This document shows, piece by piece, positions 18,310-26,992 of a stretch of DNA of 64,000 bases. Under the pieces are notes generated by a model that saw nothing but the letters and a program-made list of their open reading frames with translations, was not told the origin of the DNA and did no database searches. A program made the position numbers and the translations under genes. Numbering within the stretch: the stretch's first letter is position 1; each line of letters opens with the position of its first letter. Source of the stretch: Mesorhizobium sp. BR1-1-16 (GTDB lineage Bacteria > Pseudomonadota > Alphaproteobacteria > Rhizobiales > Kaistiaceae); assembly GCF_020165495.1 (NCBI RefSeq), contig NZ_JAIUIE010000011.1:62001-126000 (forward strand). Direction: 5' to 3'.

Positions 18310-19293
18310 TCAGGGCCGGATCGCGTCCTGAGCGGCGATGATGCGATCCATGAGCCGGTCTTCCTCGGTCTCGGTCGCAGCGGTCGACTGGATCCTCTTT
18401 TTGGCGTGCTCGATCGAGTCGTGAAGGATCACGTCGATATCCTGCGAGGCCTCGAACGGTCCGGCGACGCTCTTCACCTTTGAGTTGTCGAACAGGGCCG
18501 ACCAGCTCTTGTCGCCGAGCAGCGGGCCTTCCCACTCCTTGTCGAAGCGGACCAGCGTGTCGGTCGGCACATGGGCGTGGATGGCCTTGACGCCGAATCC
18601 GCGCGCGATGGCGTCGTGGATCTGGTTCCAGGTGAAGCCGCGATCCGTGGTGATGTGGAAGTCGTCACCGAGGGCGCGCGCATTGCCGAGCAGGCGCACG
18701 AAAGGAGTCGCCACGTCGACCGACCGTGTGAGGGTCCAGAGCGAGGAGCCGTCGCCCGTCAAAACGACGGGCTTGCCGGCGATCATCCGGCGGATCGCGA
18801 TATCGGGATCGCCGACCTGGATCGGCATGCCCGTGCGTACGGTGTGGCTCGGCCGGACGATTGTGTAGGGCAGGCCGCCCTGATCGCGCAGCAGCAGTTC
18901 GCAGGCGATCTTGTCGCGGCTGTATTTCCAGTACTTGTTCTCGAGCGGCGTGCGCTCGGTCATCATGTAGTTGCGGACCGGCTTCTCGTAGACCGAGGCC
19001 GAGGATATGAAAACATACTGCCCGGTCTTGCCGGAGAAGGTGTCGATGTCGCGCCGCATCTGGTCGGCGTTGTAGAGACGGAATTGCGCCACCACGTCAA
19101 AATGCCGGCCAGCCAGTTCGCCATAGGTGGCATCGTTCATGTCGCCGACCAGGGTCTTGACGCCGGTCGGCAGCGGGACGCTGGTCTTGCCGCGGTTGAG
19201 GACGGTGACGTCATGACCCGCGGCCGCGGATGCCTCGACGCAGGGCAGCGAAATCTGTCCGGTGCCGCCGATATAGAGAACGCTGAGTGCCAT
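18310..19293 (-). CDS. NAD-dependent epimerase/dehydratase family protein
   Basis: This extended short-chain dehydrogenase has 327 residues. The N-terminal Rossmann motif YIGGTGQIS (about 7-15) binds NAD(P), and VFISSASVY precedes the active-site region. The usual Tyr-x3-Lys appears as YSRDK. The C-terminal half should bind a nucleotide-sugar or sugar acid. It reads away from the neighbouring dehydrogenase gene at 19514, sharing a 220-bp divergent promoter region with AT-rich motifs. I assign it to the sugar-acid block A by position only. Confidence 0.8.
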   Translation of the reverse strand: MALSVLYIGGTGQISLPCVEASAAAGHDVTVLNRGKTSVPLPTGVKTLVGDMNDATYGELAGRHFDVVAQFRLYNADQMRRDIDTFSGKTGQYVFISSASVYEKPVRNYMMTERTPLENKYWKYSRDKIACELLLRDQGGLPYTIVRPSHTVRTGMPIQVGDPDIAIRRMIAGKPVVLTGDGSSLWTLTRSVDVATPFVRLLGNARALGDDFHITTDRGFTWNQIHDAIARGFGVKAIHAHVPTDTLVRFDKEWEGPLLGDKSWSALFDNSKVKSVAGPFEASQDIDVILHDSIEHAKKRIQSTAATETEEDRLMDRIIAAQDAIRP

Positions 19294-19513
19294 GGAATAG
19301 TCCTTGTCTATCGCTTTGGTAAATCGAATCGGCGGCGGCTCGAAGCCGCCCGGCCTGCCTAGGGAGGGGACGTGCCGACGGATGCTGTGTCGGCGATGGC
19401 AGCGATCGCCGCCGGCTGGCCAGAACCTCTCGCCGTGTGCATCCTTGTCCCCATATTATATAGAATGACGACAAGATCATATATAGTTTGGTCGAATTGG
19501 AAAGGGGGAGCGC
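19294..19513. promoter_or_regulatory. Divergent promoter region of block A with TATAGAAT motif
   Basis: This spacer separates two divergent NAD-dependent sugar enzymes. It contains an unusually AT-rich patch (19453-19488) in GC-rich DNA, including TATATAGAAT at 19457-19466. The same 8 bases TATAGAAT occur inverted at 21215-21222, beside the FadR-type regulator. The patch may hold the promoter and operator, but a full palindrome is not clear. Confidence 0.4.
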
Positions 19514-20398
19514 ATGACAACTCGAACGGTGGCCCTCACCGGCGCGCTTGGCAATGCCGGGCGAGTCATCAGTCGGCGCCTGGAGGAAGGCGGCTATCGG
19601 GTCATTCCCATCGATGTGCTTCCGTCGCGAAATCCGTTTTTCGAGCCCAGCCGCGTCGTCGATCTCACATGCTACGGTGATACCGTCGCCAACCTGCATG
19701 GCGCCGATGCCGTCGTGCATTTCGGCTCCAATCCCTGGCCCGATTCTGACTTCTTCACCGGCGCCGACCGTTTCCGGAACAACACGATCGCAACGTTCAA
19801 CGTGTTCCAGGCTGCCTGCCAGCTCGGTATTCGGCGCGTCGTCTACGCATCGAGCGAGACTGTCCAGGGCCACCCCTATGTGGCCGTTCATCCCGAGCGC
19901 ATTCCGATTCTCGAATCCGACGCGCCCTTGCCACAGACTGCCTATGCTCTCTCGAAGTTGACGGCCGAACTATTGGGTGAGCATCTCTGTCGCATGCATG
20001 GGACGGTGTTCCTCGGTCTTCGCTGCGCCAACATCCTTTACGACGTGCCCGGTCACCATGCCGGCTATGATCTCGTGCCGGGCTACTGGGCGGACGCGGC
20101 GGTCCGCCGCGAGACTCTGTGGAAATATGTCGACAGCCTCGACGTCGCCGACGCCGTGGTCTGCGCGCTCGAGGCGCCGGTGGCCCGTTCGGAAGTGTTC
20201 AATATTGCCGCGGCCGACACGATCATGAATGTTGGCACGCGCGCGCTGTTTGAAGCCCACTTTCCAAAGACGGTGATCGCGGACGAGTTCGGCGAATTCG
20301 CCACGCCCGTGAGCCTCGCGAAAGCGGCGGATCTCATCGGATGGGTGCCGAAGCGGCGGTGGCGCGACCGTCTCGCCGGCCATGCCCATCCGCCCTAA
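19514..20398 (+). CDS. NAD(P)-dependent epimerase/dehydrogenase (uronate dehydrogenase-like)
   Basis: This extended SDR has 294 residues. TGALGNAGRV at about 9-18 is the dinucleotide motif, VVYASSETVQG holds the catalytic Ser region and YALSK the Tyr-x3-Lys pair. Length and layout resemble uronate dehydrogenases and sugar epimerases, but specificity cannot be read from the sequence. GGGGGAG precedes the ATG. It lies between the divergent epimerase and the FadR-type regulator, so oxidation or epimerisation of an imported sugar acid is a fair guess. Confidence 0.75.
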   Translation: MTTRTVALTGALGNAGRVISRRLEEGGYRVIPIDVLPSRNPFFEPSRVVDLTCYGDTVANLHGADAVVHFGSNPWPDSDFFTGADRFRNNTIATFNVFQAACQLGIRRVVYASSETVQGHPYVAVHPERIPILESDAPLPQTAYALSKLTAELLGEHLCRMHGTVFLGLRCANILYDVPGHHAGYDLVPGYWADAAVRRETLWKYVDSLDVADAVVCALEAPVARSEVFNIAAADTIMNVGTRALFEAHFPKTVIADEFGEFATPVSLAKAADLIGWVPKRRWRDRLAGHAHPP

Positions 20399-20425
20399 GG
20401 CGGGCGGACCCTAAGCGGCGGCGGC

Positions 20426-21205
20426 TCACCCTGCGGGCAGATCGTCCTTCCGTGCCGGCTGATTGCGCGCGACGCGCGAACCGGTCAATCGGACCTGCCG
20501 CATCTGGCTGAGCATGTCCTCGCCGGCCGCCCTGATATGGTCCACCGCCACGCGGGCGGCGGCATCGGCATCGGCTGCGACGATCGCCTCGACCATCTCG
20601 GTGTGCTGGGCGACGCGCTGGCGGACCCGCGACGGCATGATCGGCAGCTTCGCGCGCGTCGCATTGATCAGACCGGCATAGCGCTGCATCACCTCGATCG
20701 CCTGAACATTGATCTCGCCCTCGAGCATGATGCTGTGGAAATCGCGGTTGGCGGCGTCGAGAGCGTCGAAATCCGTCGGCTGCTCGCGGGCAACCGTCGC
20801 GAAGTCCGCCGCGGCCGCGCGCAGCCGATCGAGGTCCTCGGGTGTCGCGCGCTGGCAGAAGCGGCGGACGAAGATCGGCTCGATCGCCTCGCGCAATTCG
20901 AAGATGTTGCGGACGAAATCGTCATCGACCATGCGCACGCGCGCACCCTGGTTGGGATTGGCGACGACGAAACCCTCGCCCTGCAGCCGCCAGAGAGCCT
21001 CGCGCACAGGATTGGCGCTGACCGCATAGCGGGCCGCCAGTTCCTCGGTCTTGAGCCAGGCGCCGGGGGGCAGGATCCCGGCCACGATGTCGCGGCGGAG
21101 GTCGTTTGTCACGCGGTGGGAGAGGCTCGAATTTTTTGACAAGGAGGTCTCGCTGCGGGTCGATCGGAAGCCATTCAGAAACGGGGGCGGCAAAGAATCT
21201 GTCAA
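20426..21205 (-). CDS. GntR-family regulator, FadR/FCD subfamily
   Basis: The 259-residue protein has an N-terminal winged helix (LSHRVTNDLRRDIVAGILPP, then AVSANPVREALWRLQGEGFV, about residues 28-90) and a C-terminal all-helical FCD effector domain with the usual metal-binding His/Asp positions (NRDFHSIML, QHTEMVEAI, DHI). Such regulators respond to sugar acids or other carboxylates. It reads opposite to the enolase-superfamily gene and is the probable regulator of block A. The start at 21205 is a TTG; a second TTG at 21142 would also keep the whole helix-turn-helix, and TTGACA at 21200-21205 could instead be a promoter element. Confidence 0.85.
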   Translation of the reverse strand: MTDSLPPPFLNGFRSTRSETSLSKNSSLSHRVTNDLRRDIVAGILPPGAWLKTEELAARYAVSANPVREALWRLQGEGFVVANPNQGARVRMVDDDFVRNIFELREAIEPIFVRRFCQRATPEDLDRLRAAAADFATVAREQPTDFDALDAANRDFHSIMLEGEINVQAIEVMQRYAGLINATRAKLPIMPSRVRQRVAQHTEMVEAIVAADADAAARVAVDHIRAAGEDMLSQMRQVRLTGSRVARNQPARKDDLPAG

Positions 21206-21212
21206 GAGCGAT

Positions 21213-21240
21213 ATATTCTATAGATTCCTGATGGCATTCT
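21213..21240. promoter_or_regulatory. AT-rich regulatory patch between FadR-type regulator and dehydratase
   Basis: The patch contains ATATTCTATA (21213-21222) and GCATTCTATG just after it. ATTCTATA is the inverse of the TATAGAAT found at 19459-19466. It is a candidate binding region for the adjacent FCD-type regulator; the evidence is only one shared octamer. Confidence 0.35.
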
Positions 21241-21287
21241 ATGCACTATGGCGCATCGCCTATGCAAATTGGCCTGGGGTCCCCAAC

Positions 21288-22472
21288 GTGAAAATCAGCC
21301 GTGTCGAAGTCTTCCTCGTCGGGCGGGAGTGGAACAATCTCGTCATCGCCCGCGTGCACACCGACAATGGGCTTTCCGGGCTCGGCGAAGGCACGATGCA
21401 GTGGCAGGCACGGACCGTGGCAGCGGCGATCGAGCATATGGCCAGCCGCTATGTGATCGGCGCGTCGCCATTCGAGATCGAACGTCTCGTCCAGGCGATG
21501 TATCGCAACGAATATGCGCGCGGCGGCCCGGTCCTCAACAGCGCGATCGCCGCGATCGAGTTCGCCTTGTGGGACATCTGCGGCAAGGCGCTTGGCCAGC
21601 CGGCCTACAATCTCCTCGGCGGCAAGGTGCACGACACCATCCCGGCCTATGCCAATGGCTGGTTCAATGCCGAGACGGGTTCCGACGACATCGGCGCGGC
21701 GGCCCGCAAGGTCGCCGCATCCGGCTATCGCGGCCTCAAATTCGATCCCTTCTGGGGCCAGGGTCGCGACCCGGACCTCGCCGACCTGCGCCGCGGCATC
21801 GAGGAGATCGCCACCGTTCGCGATGCCGTTGGCCCGGACATGAAGATCATGATCGACGGTCATGGCCGCTTCAGTGTGGGCACCGCCAGCCACCTGGCTC
21901 ATGCGCTTGCCGATCTCGGCGTCTACTGGTTCGAGGAGCCGGTGGACCCGGAGAATTTCATCGCGCTCGGCGAGGTGTCGCGGCCACGCGGGCTGCGGAT
22001 TGCTGTCGGTGAGCGCTGCTATTCCCGCTATCAGGTGCCGCAACTTCTGGCGCAGGGCCGGCCGCATGTGCTGCAGCCCGATCCGATCCAGGTCGGCGGA
22101 CTGCTTGAATCCAAGAAGATCGCCGCCCTCGCAGACAGCCATTATCTGCCGGTGTCCTTCCATTGCCCGTTCGGGCCGATCTCCACCGCAGCGGTTCTCC
22201 AGCTCAATGCAACGACGACCAACATCGTCGCCCAGGAGTCGTTCTCGGCCTTCGACGTTTCGTGGCGCTCGGCGCTCATCCGGAACTGTCCGATGCCGTC
22301 GAACGGCAGCTATGTGGTCAGCGATCAGCCCGGGCTCGGCGGTATCGAACTCGACGAAGACGTGGTGCGCGAGCACCCCTATCGCGAGCAGGCGATCCAA
22401 TCGATGTGGTCCGCCAACGGTTCGACTTCGGCCCTTCGTCCGTTTGAGCCGAGCGCGGCCGATGCAGCGTGA
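21288..22472 (+). CDS. Enolase-superfamily dehydratase (galactonate dehydratase-like)
   Basis: Mandelate racemase/enolase-superfamily enzymes abstract a proton next to a carboxylate; here dehydration of an aldonate or uronate derivative is likely. From the GTG at 21288 the 394-residue protein shows Lys151 in LKFD, metal ligands Asp190, Glu216 and Glu242 (IDGHGR, FEEP, GERC), His192 in the same loop as Asp190, and His292 in FHCPFGPIS. The Asp-x-His pair with a late His is the galactonate dehydratase pattern. The exact substrate is open. An ATG at 21231 would add 19 residues before the usual family start. It is followed by an importer in the same direction. Confidence 0.82.
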   Translation: MKISRVEVFLVGREWNNLVIARVHTDNGLSGLGEGTMQWQARTVAAAIEHMASRYVIGASPFEIERLVQAMYRNEYARGGPVLNSAIAAIEFALWDICGKALGQPAYNLLGGKVHDTIPAYANGWFNAETGSDDIGAAARKVAASGYRGLKFDPFWGQGRDPDLADLRRGIEEIATVRDAVGPDMKIMIDGHGRFSVGTASHLAHALADLGVYWFEEPVDPENFIALGEVSRPRGLRIAVGERCYSRYQVPQLLAQGRPHVLQPDPIQVGGLLESKKIAALADSHYLPVSFHCPFGPISTAAVLQLNATTTNIVAQESFSAFDVSWRSALIRNCPMPSNGSYVVSDQPGLGGIELDEDVVREHPYREQAIQSMWSANGSTSALRPFEPSAADAA

Positions 22473-22478
22473 ACAACG

Positions 22479-22514
22479 CCTCGGCGGGGCGAGCGGTGCT
22501 CTTCTCCCCGAGGC
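22479..22514 (+). terminator. Imperfect stem-loop after the dehydratase gene
   Basis: CCTCGGCGGGGCGAGC pairs imperfectly with GCTCTTCTCCCCGAGG across a three-base loop, just after the dehydratase stop. No T-run follows, so it may be a weak terminator or a processing element before the importer genes. Confidence 0.4.
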
Positions 22515-22645
22515 GGACTGCCGGTTTCCTGCGATTTGGAGACCGGGTGCCGGCGCAATCCAGACCGCGCCGTCACATCCTGGAAAGTCAGATTCTCGAG
22601 GGTCGGGGCAACCGACCCCATCATCGCGCATAGGGAGTCGATAGC

Positions 22646-23884
22646 ATGAAGAGATTGAAGGCCATTGCCGCATCAGCGGTGCTGACCGCCGCAGCCTTTC
22701 CGGCGCTCGCCGACACGACGCTGCATGTCATGAGCTGGCAGCCGGCTTATGTCGCCGGCACCGATTACTGGGACAAGACCGTCGCCGGTTTTGAAGCCGA
22801 GAATCCCGGCGTCAAGGTCGAGAGCAATTTCGTCGCCTTCGGCCAGTATCTTCCGACGCTGACCGCGATGATCGCGGCGGGATCCCTGCCGGATGTATTC
22901 AACGGCGGCACCAAGACGGGCGAACTCGGCCGCTCCGGGCATCTCGTCAATTTCAAGGACGTGTATGACGCCGCGTTCTTCGATCAGTTCTACGCGGGGC
23001 CGCTGCGTCAATATACGTTCGACGACAAGCCCTATGGCCTGCCGGATATGGCGCAGATCTTCGGTGTCTTCGCCAATGACCGCATCATGAAGGAAGTCGG
23101 CGTCGAGGTTCCCAATACCTGGGACGAACTGATCGCCGATGTGCCGAAGTTCAAGGCTGCCGGTTATATTCCGCTGTCCTGGGGCAACCTGACCCGCAAT
23201 ACCTGCCCCGACTTCTTCCTGCCGCTGATCGCCCAGTATGGCGGCGACGTCTATGCGCTCGACGATCACACGGCCCCGGGTCTCAGCTGGGATTCGAAGC
23301 CGGTTGTCGACGCGCTCGATCTGCTGCAACGCCTCTCCAAGGCGGGCGTGTTCCCCGAAGGCATCAACGGCATCGACGATCCGCAGAGCCGCCAGCTTGC
23401 CTATCAGGGCCGCGCCGCGATGTATTTCGGCGGATCCTGGACCCCGGGCATTTTCGCCCAGGACGGCACCAAGGATTGGCTCGACAATTACTCGGTGCAC
23501 AAGGTGCCGGCGCTGACGCCTGACGGCATCCATTTCACCGGCGACGGCGCGGGCGAAGCCTGGTCGGTCAACGCCGACGGGCCGAACAAGGACCTGGCGC
23601 TCAAGTTCATCGCCTATCTCTACCGCCCGGACGTCTACAACTGGCGCGCCAAGGGCCTGCAGTCGTTCCCGTCGATGAAGAGCGCCGTCGACCAGATCGA
23701 CAACCCGAAGGTCCGCACGATGATCTCGTGGATCGCCACCGACTCGGCCAACCACATCCTCTTCGGGCCGGGAAGCTGGGACGCGGTCTCGAATGTTTGC
23801 CAGAGCGCACTCGACGGCTCGATCTCGCCGGCCGATGGCGCCAAGAAGATCGAGGCCGACGTGATGGCCGCGCGCAGCAACTAA
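22646..23884 (+). CDS. Sugar ABC transporter substrate-binding protein (family 1)
   Basis: This is a periplasmic binding protein of 412 residues. The signal peptide MKRLKAIAASAVLTAAAFPALA is followed by DTTLHVMSWQP and the family-1 solute-binding fold, with AGSLPDVFNGG (hinge/ligand region) and the aromatic-rich MYFGGSWTPGIF. These features fit carbohydrate importers of the MalE/UgpB type. GGGAG precedes the ATG. Two permease genes follow after a 96-bp spacer with two hairpins. No ATPase is encoded in this block. Confidence 0.88.
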   Translation: MKRLKAIAASAVLTAAAFPALADTTLHVMSWQPAYVAGTDYWDKTVAGFEAENPGVKVESNFVAFGQYLPTLTAMIAAGSLPDVFNGGTKTGELGRSGHLVNFKDVYDAAFFDQFYAGPLRQYTFDDKPYGLPDMAQIFGVFANDRIMKEVGVEVPNTWDELIADVPKFKAAGYIPLSWGNLTRNTCPDFFLPLIAQYGGDVYALDDHTAPGLSWDSKPVVDALDLLQRLSKAGVFPEGINGIDDPQSRQLAYQGRAAMYFGGSWTPGIFAQDGTKDWLDNYSVHKVPALTPDGIHFTGDGAGEAWSVNADGPNKDLALKFIAYLYRPDVYNWRAKGLQSFPSMKSAVDQIDNPKVRTMISWIATDSANHILFGPGSWDAVSNVCQSALDGSISPADGAKKIEADVMAARSN

Positions 23885-23902
23885 CAGGCGCCTACGCAAA
23901 AA

Positions 23903-23945
23903 GGGACAACTGTCCCGGCTCCGTCGCCGTCCGCGGCGGCGGAGC
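23903..23945 (+). repeat. Two hairpins between binding protein and permease genes
   Basis: GGGACA-AC-TGTCCC lies at 23903-23916, followed at once by GCTCCGTCGCCG (23918-23929) pairing with CGGCGGCGGAGC (23934-23945), one G-U pair included. Such intercistronic structures often stabilise the upstream binding-protein mRNA and reduce expression of the permeases. Confidence 0.55.
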
Positions 23946-23980
23946 GCATCCGACAGAAACGCCAGCATGAGCGCCGCCCG

Positions 23981-24895
23981 ATGAATGCTCCATCGCGACT
24001 CCAGCCCTTCATCGCACCGGGACTGTTCATCGCGCCCGCCGCCATCGCGTTGATCCTAACGACGGCGGTGCCGATGGTCGACGCCGTCCTGCTCAGCCTT
24101 CAGCGCTGGAACGCCATGACGCCGGCGGTCTGGACCGGGTTCGACAACTATGTGCGGCTGGCGCAGGACGAGACATTCTTCCGTGCCCTCTGGCATACGT
24201 TCTATTTCACCGTCTGCACGGTCATCCTGCAGACGATCCTGCCGCTCTTGATCGCCAGCCTGCTCAATTCTGGCATCCGCGGCAGCACGGTGTTCCGCAC
24301 CCTCTATTTCATGCCTGTGATCATCTCGCTGGCCATCAGCGGACTGCTCTGGGCCATGCTGTTCGAACCGAATTTCGGCGCCATCAACAGCCTGCTGCGC
24401 GCGATGGGTCTCGGGGCGTACACGCCGCTCTGGCTCGCCGGCACCAACTCGGTCATGCCGAGTGTCATCATCGTGTCGGTCTGGCAGTCGCTGGGCTTCT
24501 ATCTCGTCATCTTCTTCGCCGCGCTGCAGGGCGTGCCCAAGGATCTCTACGAGGCGGCAACGCTCGACGGGGCGGGCGCCTGGAGCCGCTTCATGAATGT
24601 GACGGTTCCCACGATCCGTCCCGTGATCCTGATCGTGGTGGTTCTCAATACCATCAACGGAATCAAGGTGTTCGACCAGATCTGGGTGATGACGGCCGGC
24701 GGCCCCAATTACGCCAGCGCGACACTCGGTACCTATCTCTACTCGATCGCATTCGGCGCCATGGGCGCTTCCAACTCGCGGCTCGGCTACGCGGCCGCGA
24801 TCGCGATCGTCATCCTGGTGCTCAGCATCGTGGTGTCGTTGATCCAGATCCGTATTGGACGGCGTCGCGATCTCGATGCCCAGATCGAGGTTTGA
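23981..24895 (+). CDS. Sugar ABC transporter permease (MalF type)
   Basis: This inner-membrane permease of 304 residues has about six hydrophobic segments and the cytoplasmic EAA loop EAATLDGAGAWSRFMNVTVP that docks the ATPase. It forms the channel with the product of the next gene, 12 bp downstream. Its ATG overlaps the stop of a five-codon reading frame starting at 23967, which may couple translation. The substrate is likely a sugar or sugar acid handled by block A. Confidence 0.9.
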   Translation: MNAPSRLQPFIAPGLFIAPAAIALILTTAVPMVDAVLLSLQRWNAMTPAVWTGFDNYVRLAQDETFFRALWHTFYFTVCTVILQTILPLLIASLLNSGIRGSTVFRTLYFMPVIISLAISGLLWAMLFEPNFGAINSLLRAMGLGAYTPLWLAGTNSVMPSVIIVSVWQSLGFYLVIFFAALQGVPKDLYEAATLDGAGAWSRFMNVTVPTIRPVILIVVVLNTINGIKVFDQIWVMTAGGPNYASATLGTYLYSIAFGAMGASNSRLGYAAAIAIVILVLSIVVSLIQIRIGRRRDLDAQIEV

Positions 24896-24907
24896 GGCGG
24901 CAAAGCC

Positions 24908-25789
24908 ATGACAAGCAGTTCGATAATGCCCGGAACCGCGAGGACCGGCCGCGCCGCCACATCGTCGCCTTGGGCGGTGACGTTCACGCGCACCCTCATC
25001 TACGTCATCCTCGTGGCGATCGTCGTCGTCGAAGCCTTCCCGCTCGTGTGGATGATCGTCACGTCGCTGAAGGATCCGCACGAGGTCTTCAACAGCGTGC
25101 TTCCAGGCGAAATCAGATGGCAGAACTTCCCGCGCGTCTGGTACGCGATGAATTTCCCGGTCCATCTCGGTAACTCGCTCTATGTCACCGGGCTGACTGT
25201 CGGGCTGGTGGTCGTGCTCGCCACGCCGGCCGCTTATGCGTTCGCGCGATACCGTTTTCCGGGGCGTGAGATCGTCTTCTACGCCTTCCTCGGGGCGATG
25301 ATGATTCCGCCGCAGGCGATCCTCATTCCGATGTTCCAGTTCCTCAAATCGCTGCATCTGCTCGATTCGCTGAACGGGCTCGCCTTCTCCTTCGTAGGTG
25401 GCGGCACGGCCTTCGCCGTGTTCCTGATGCGAACCTTCTTCCTGAGCCTGCCGCGCGAACTCGGCGATTCCGCGCGGACCGACGGCTGCAACGACTTTCA
25501 GGTGTTCTGGTACATCTATCTGCCGCTGGCCCGGCCTGGCATCGCCACGGTCGTGATCATCCAGTCGCTCTATACGTGGAACGAGTTCATGTTCTCGAAC
25601 ACGTTCATCATAACGCCTGGAAAAAAGACGGTGCAGTCGGCTGTATTCCAGGCGATCGGACAGTATTCGACTGATTATACGGCACTGTGTTCTGGATTGA
25701 TGATCGCGCTGGTGCCCGTCGTCGCCATCTATCTCATCCTGCAGCGGCAGTTCATCGGCGGCCTGACAGCCGGCGCGCTGAAGGGCTGA
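24908..25789 (+). CDS. Sugar ABC transporter permease (MalG type)
   Basis: This second permease of the block A importer has 293 residues, six predicted membrane segments and the MalG-type ending GGLTAGALKG. The ATPase-docking loop is altered: where EAA-x3-DGA is expected, it reads DSARTDGCNDFQVFWYIYLP. The Gly is kept, so coupling should still work. The first 25 residues are polar and could be a start artefact. It lies 12 bp after the MalF-type gene. Confidence 0.88.
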   Translation: MTSSSIMPGTARTGRAATSSPWAVTFTRTLIYVILVAIVVVEAFPLVWMIVTSLKDPHEVFNSVLPGEIRWQNFPRVWYAMNFPVHLGNSLYVTGLTVGLVVVLATPAAYAFARYRFPGREIVFYAFLGAMMIPPQAILIPMFQFLKSLHLLDSLNGLAFSFVGGGTAFAVFLMRTFFLSLPRELGDSARTDGCNDFQVFWYIYLPLARPGIATVVIIQSLYTWNEFMFSNTFIITPGKKTVQSAVFQAIGQYSTDYTALCSGLMIALVPVVAIYLILQRQFIGGLTAGALKG

Positions 25790-25837
25790 TCATGACGGCG
25801 TCACTGATCTTAACGGCAGCGCGCGGGCGGAACTAGC

Positions 25838-26992
25838 ATGTTCAAAGTTGGCATGATCGGCGTCGGCTCGATCGCGGACGTCTATCTCCTCAATTCGCGG
25901 CAGATGAGCAATTACCGCGTCGTCGCGGTCGCCTCGCGCGACGAGGCGGAGGCCGGGCGCCGCGCCGCCGGCTGGGGTGTCGAAGGGCTTTCGGTCGATG
26001 CGCTGCTGCGCCGGTCCGACATCGAGGCGGTGCTGAACCTCACGCCGCCGGCGGCCCACCATGCCGTCACGCGGGCAGCGCTCGAGGCCGGCAAGCATGT
26101 CTTCACCGAAAAACCGCTCGCCGCCGATCTCGAAGAGGCGCTGGACCTTGCAGATCTCGCCGCACAACGCGGGCTCAGGCTGGCGGTGGCGCCGGATTCG
26201 GTCCTTGGTGCCGGCGTCCAGCGGGCGCGCGCGATGATCGACAGCGGAGCGATCGGCAGGCCGCTGATGGCCAACGCCGCCATTCTCTATCACGGCGCCG
26301 ATGGCTGGCACCCCAACCCATCCTTCTTCTATCGCCGCGGCGGCGGGCCCGTGCACGATGTCGGGCCTTATTTCCTGGCGGTGATGATGAACCTGTTCGG
26401 CCCGCTGGCCGACGTGCGCGCGACGGGCTTCAAGGGATTCGAAACGCGGACCGTGACGGCACCCGGGCGGGAGAAGGGAAACACGGTCCCGGTCGAGGTT
26501 CTGACGAGCGTACTGGCCCTTCTGAACTTTCGCTCAGGTGTTCAGGCCTCGCTCTCGGCCAGTTGGGATGTCTGGCGCACCAGCCTGCCGCATATCGAGA
26601 TCCATGGCACGGAGGGCTCGCTCAGCCTGCCGCATCCCAATTTCCATGGCGGCCCGCTGCGCTATGCGCGTCCCGGCGGCGATTGGGAGGACGTGTCCCT
26701 CGACGATGCGCCGCTCGCGCGACCGAACTGGCCGGTCGGGCAGCCGCAGCACGCCAACTATCGCGGCATCGGGCTTGCGGAGACGATCGATGCGATCGAC
26801 GCGCATCGCCCGCATCGTCTGTCGGCCGAATTCGGCGCCCATGTCGTCGAGGCGGCCGATGCGATCATCCTGTCCGCGACCAGCGGAAAGTCGGTCGACC
26901 TTGTGATCCAGCCCGAGCGGCCAGAGCCGCTCGGAACGTCAGAGACCGCCGCGCTGATGCGGCCGAGCCCCAAGGATACAGCATGCCCCTAG
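25838..26992 (+). CDS. Gfo/Idh/MocA family oxidoreductase
   Basis: This NAD(P)-dependent sugar or inositol-type dehydrogenase has 384 residues. MIGVGSIAD at about 5-13 is the Rossmann glycine motif, FTEKPLA carries the conserved Lys of the EKP motif, and HDVGPYFL follows in the C-terminal beta-sheet domain with the usual catalytic Asp region. It probably oxidises the imported compound or an epimerised derivative. Its end overlaps the tautomerase start by 10 bp, indicating one transcript. Confidence 0.88.
   Translation: MFKVGMIGVGSIADVYLLNSRQMSNYRVVAVASRDEAEAGRRAAGWGVEGLSVDALLRRSDIEAVLNLTPPAAHHAVTRAALEAGKHVFTEKPLAADLEEALDLADLAAQRGLRLAVAPDSVLGAGVQRARAMIDSGAIGRPLMANAAILYHGADGWHPNPSFFYRRGGGPVHDVGPYFLAVMMNLFGPLADVRATGFKGFETRTVTAPGREKGNTVPVEVLTSVLALLNFRSGVQASLSASWDVWRTSLPHIEIHGTEGSLSLPHPNFHGGPLRYARPGGDWEDVSLDDAPLARPNWPVGQPQHANYRGIGLAETIDAIDAHRPHRLSAEFGAHVVEAADAIILSATSGKSVDLVIQPERPEPLGTSETAALMRPSPKDTACP

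Noticed and set aside
23967-23984. Five-codon reading frame ending in the MalF-type start
   Set aside because: Too short to call a gene; possible translational coupling is noted under the permease.
25792-25836. Fourteen-codon reading frame before the Gfo/Idh/MocA gene
   Set aside because: No ribosome-binding site of note and no conservation information; chance is likely.
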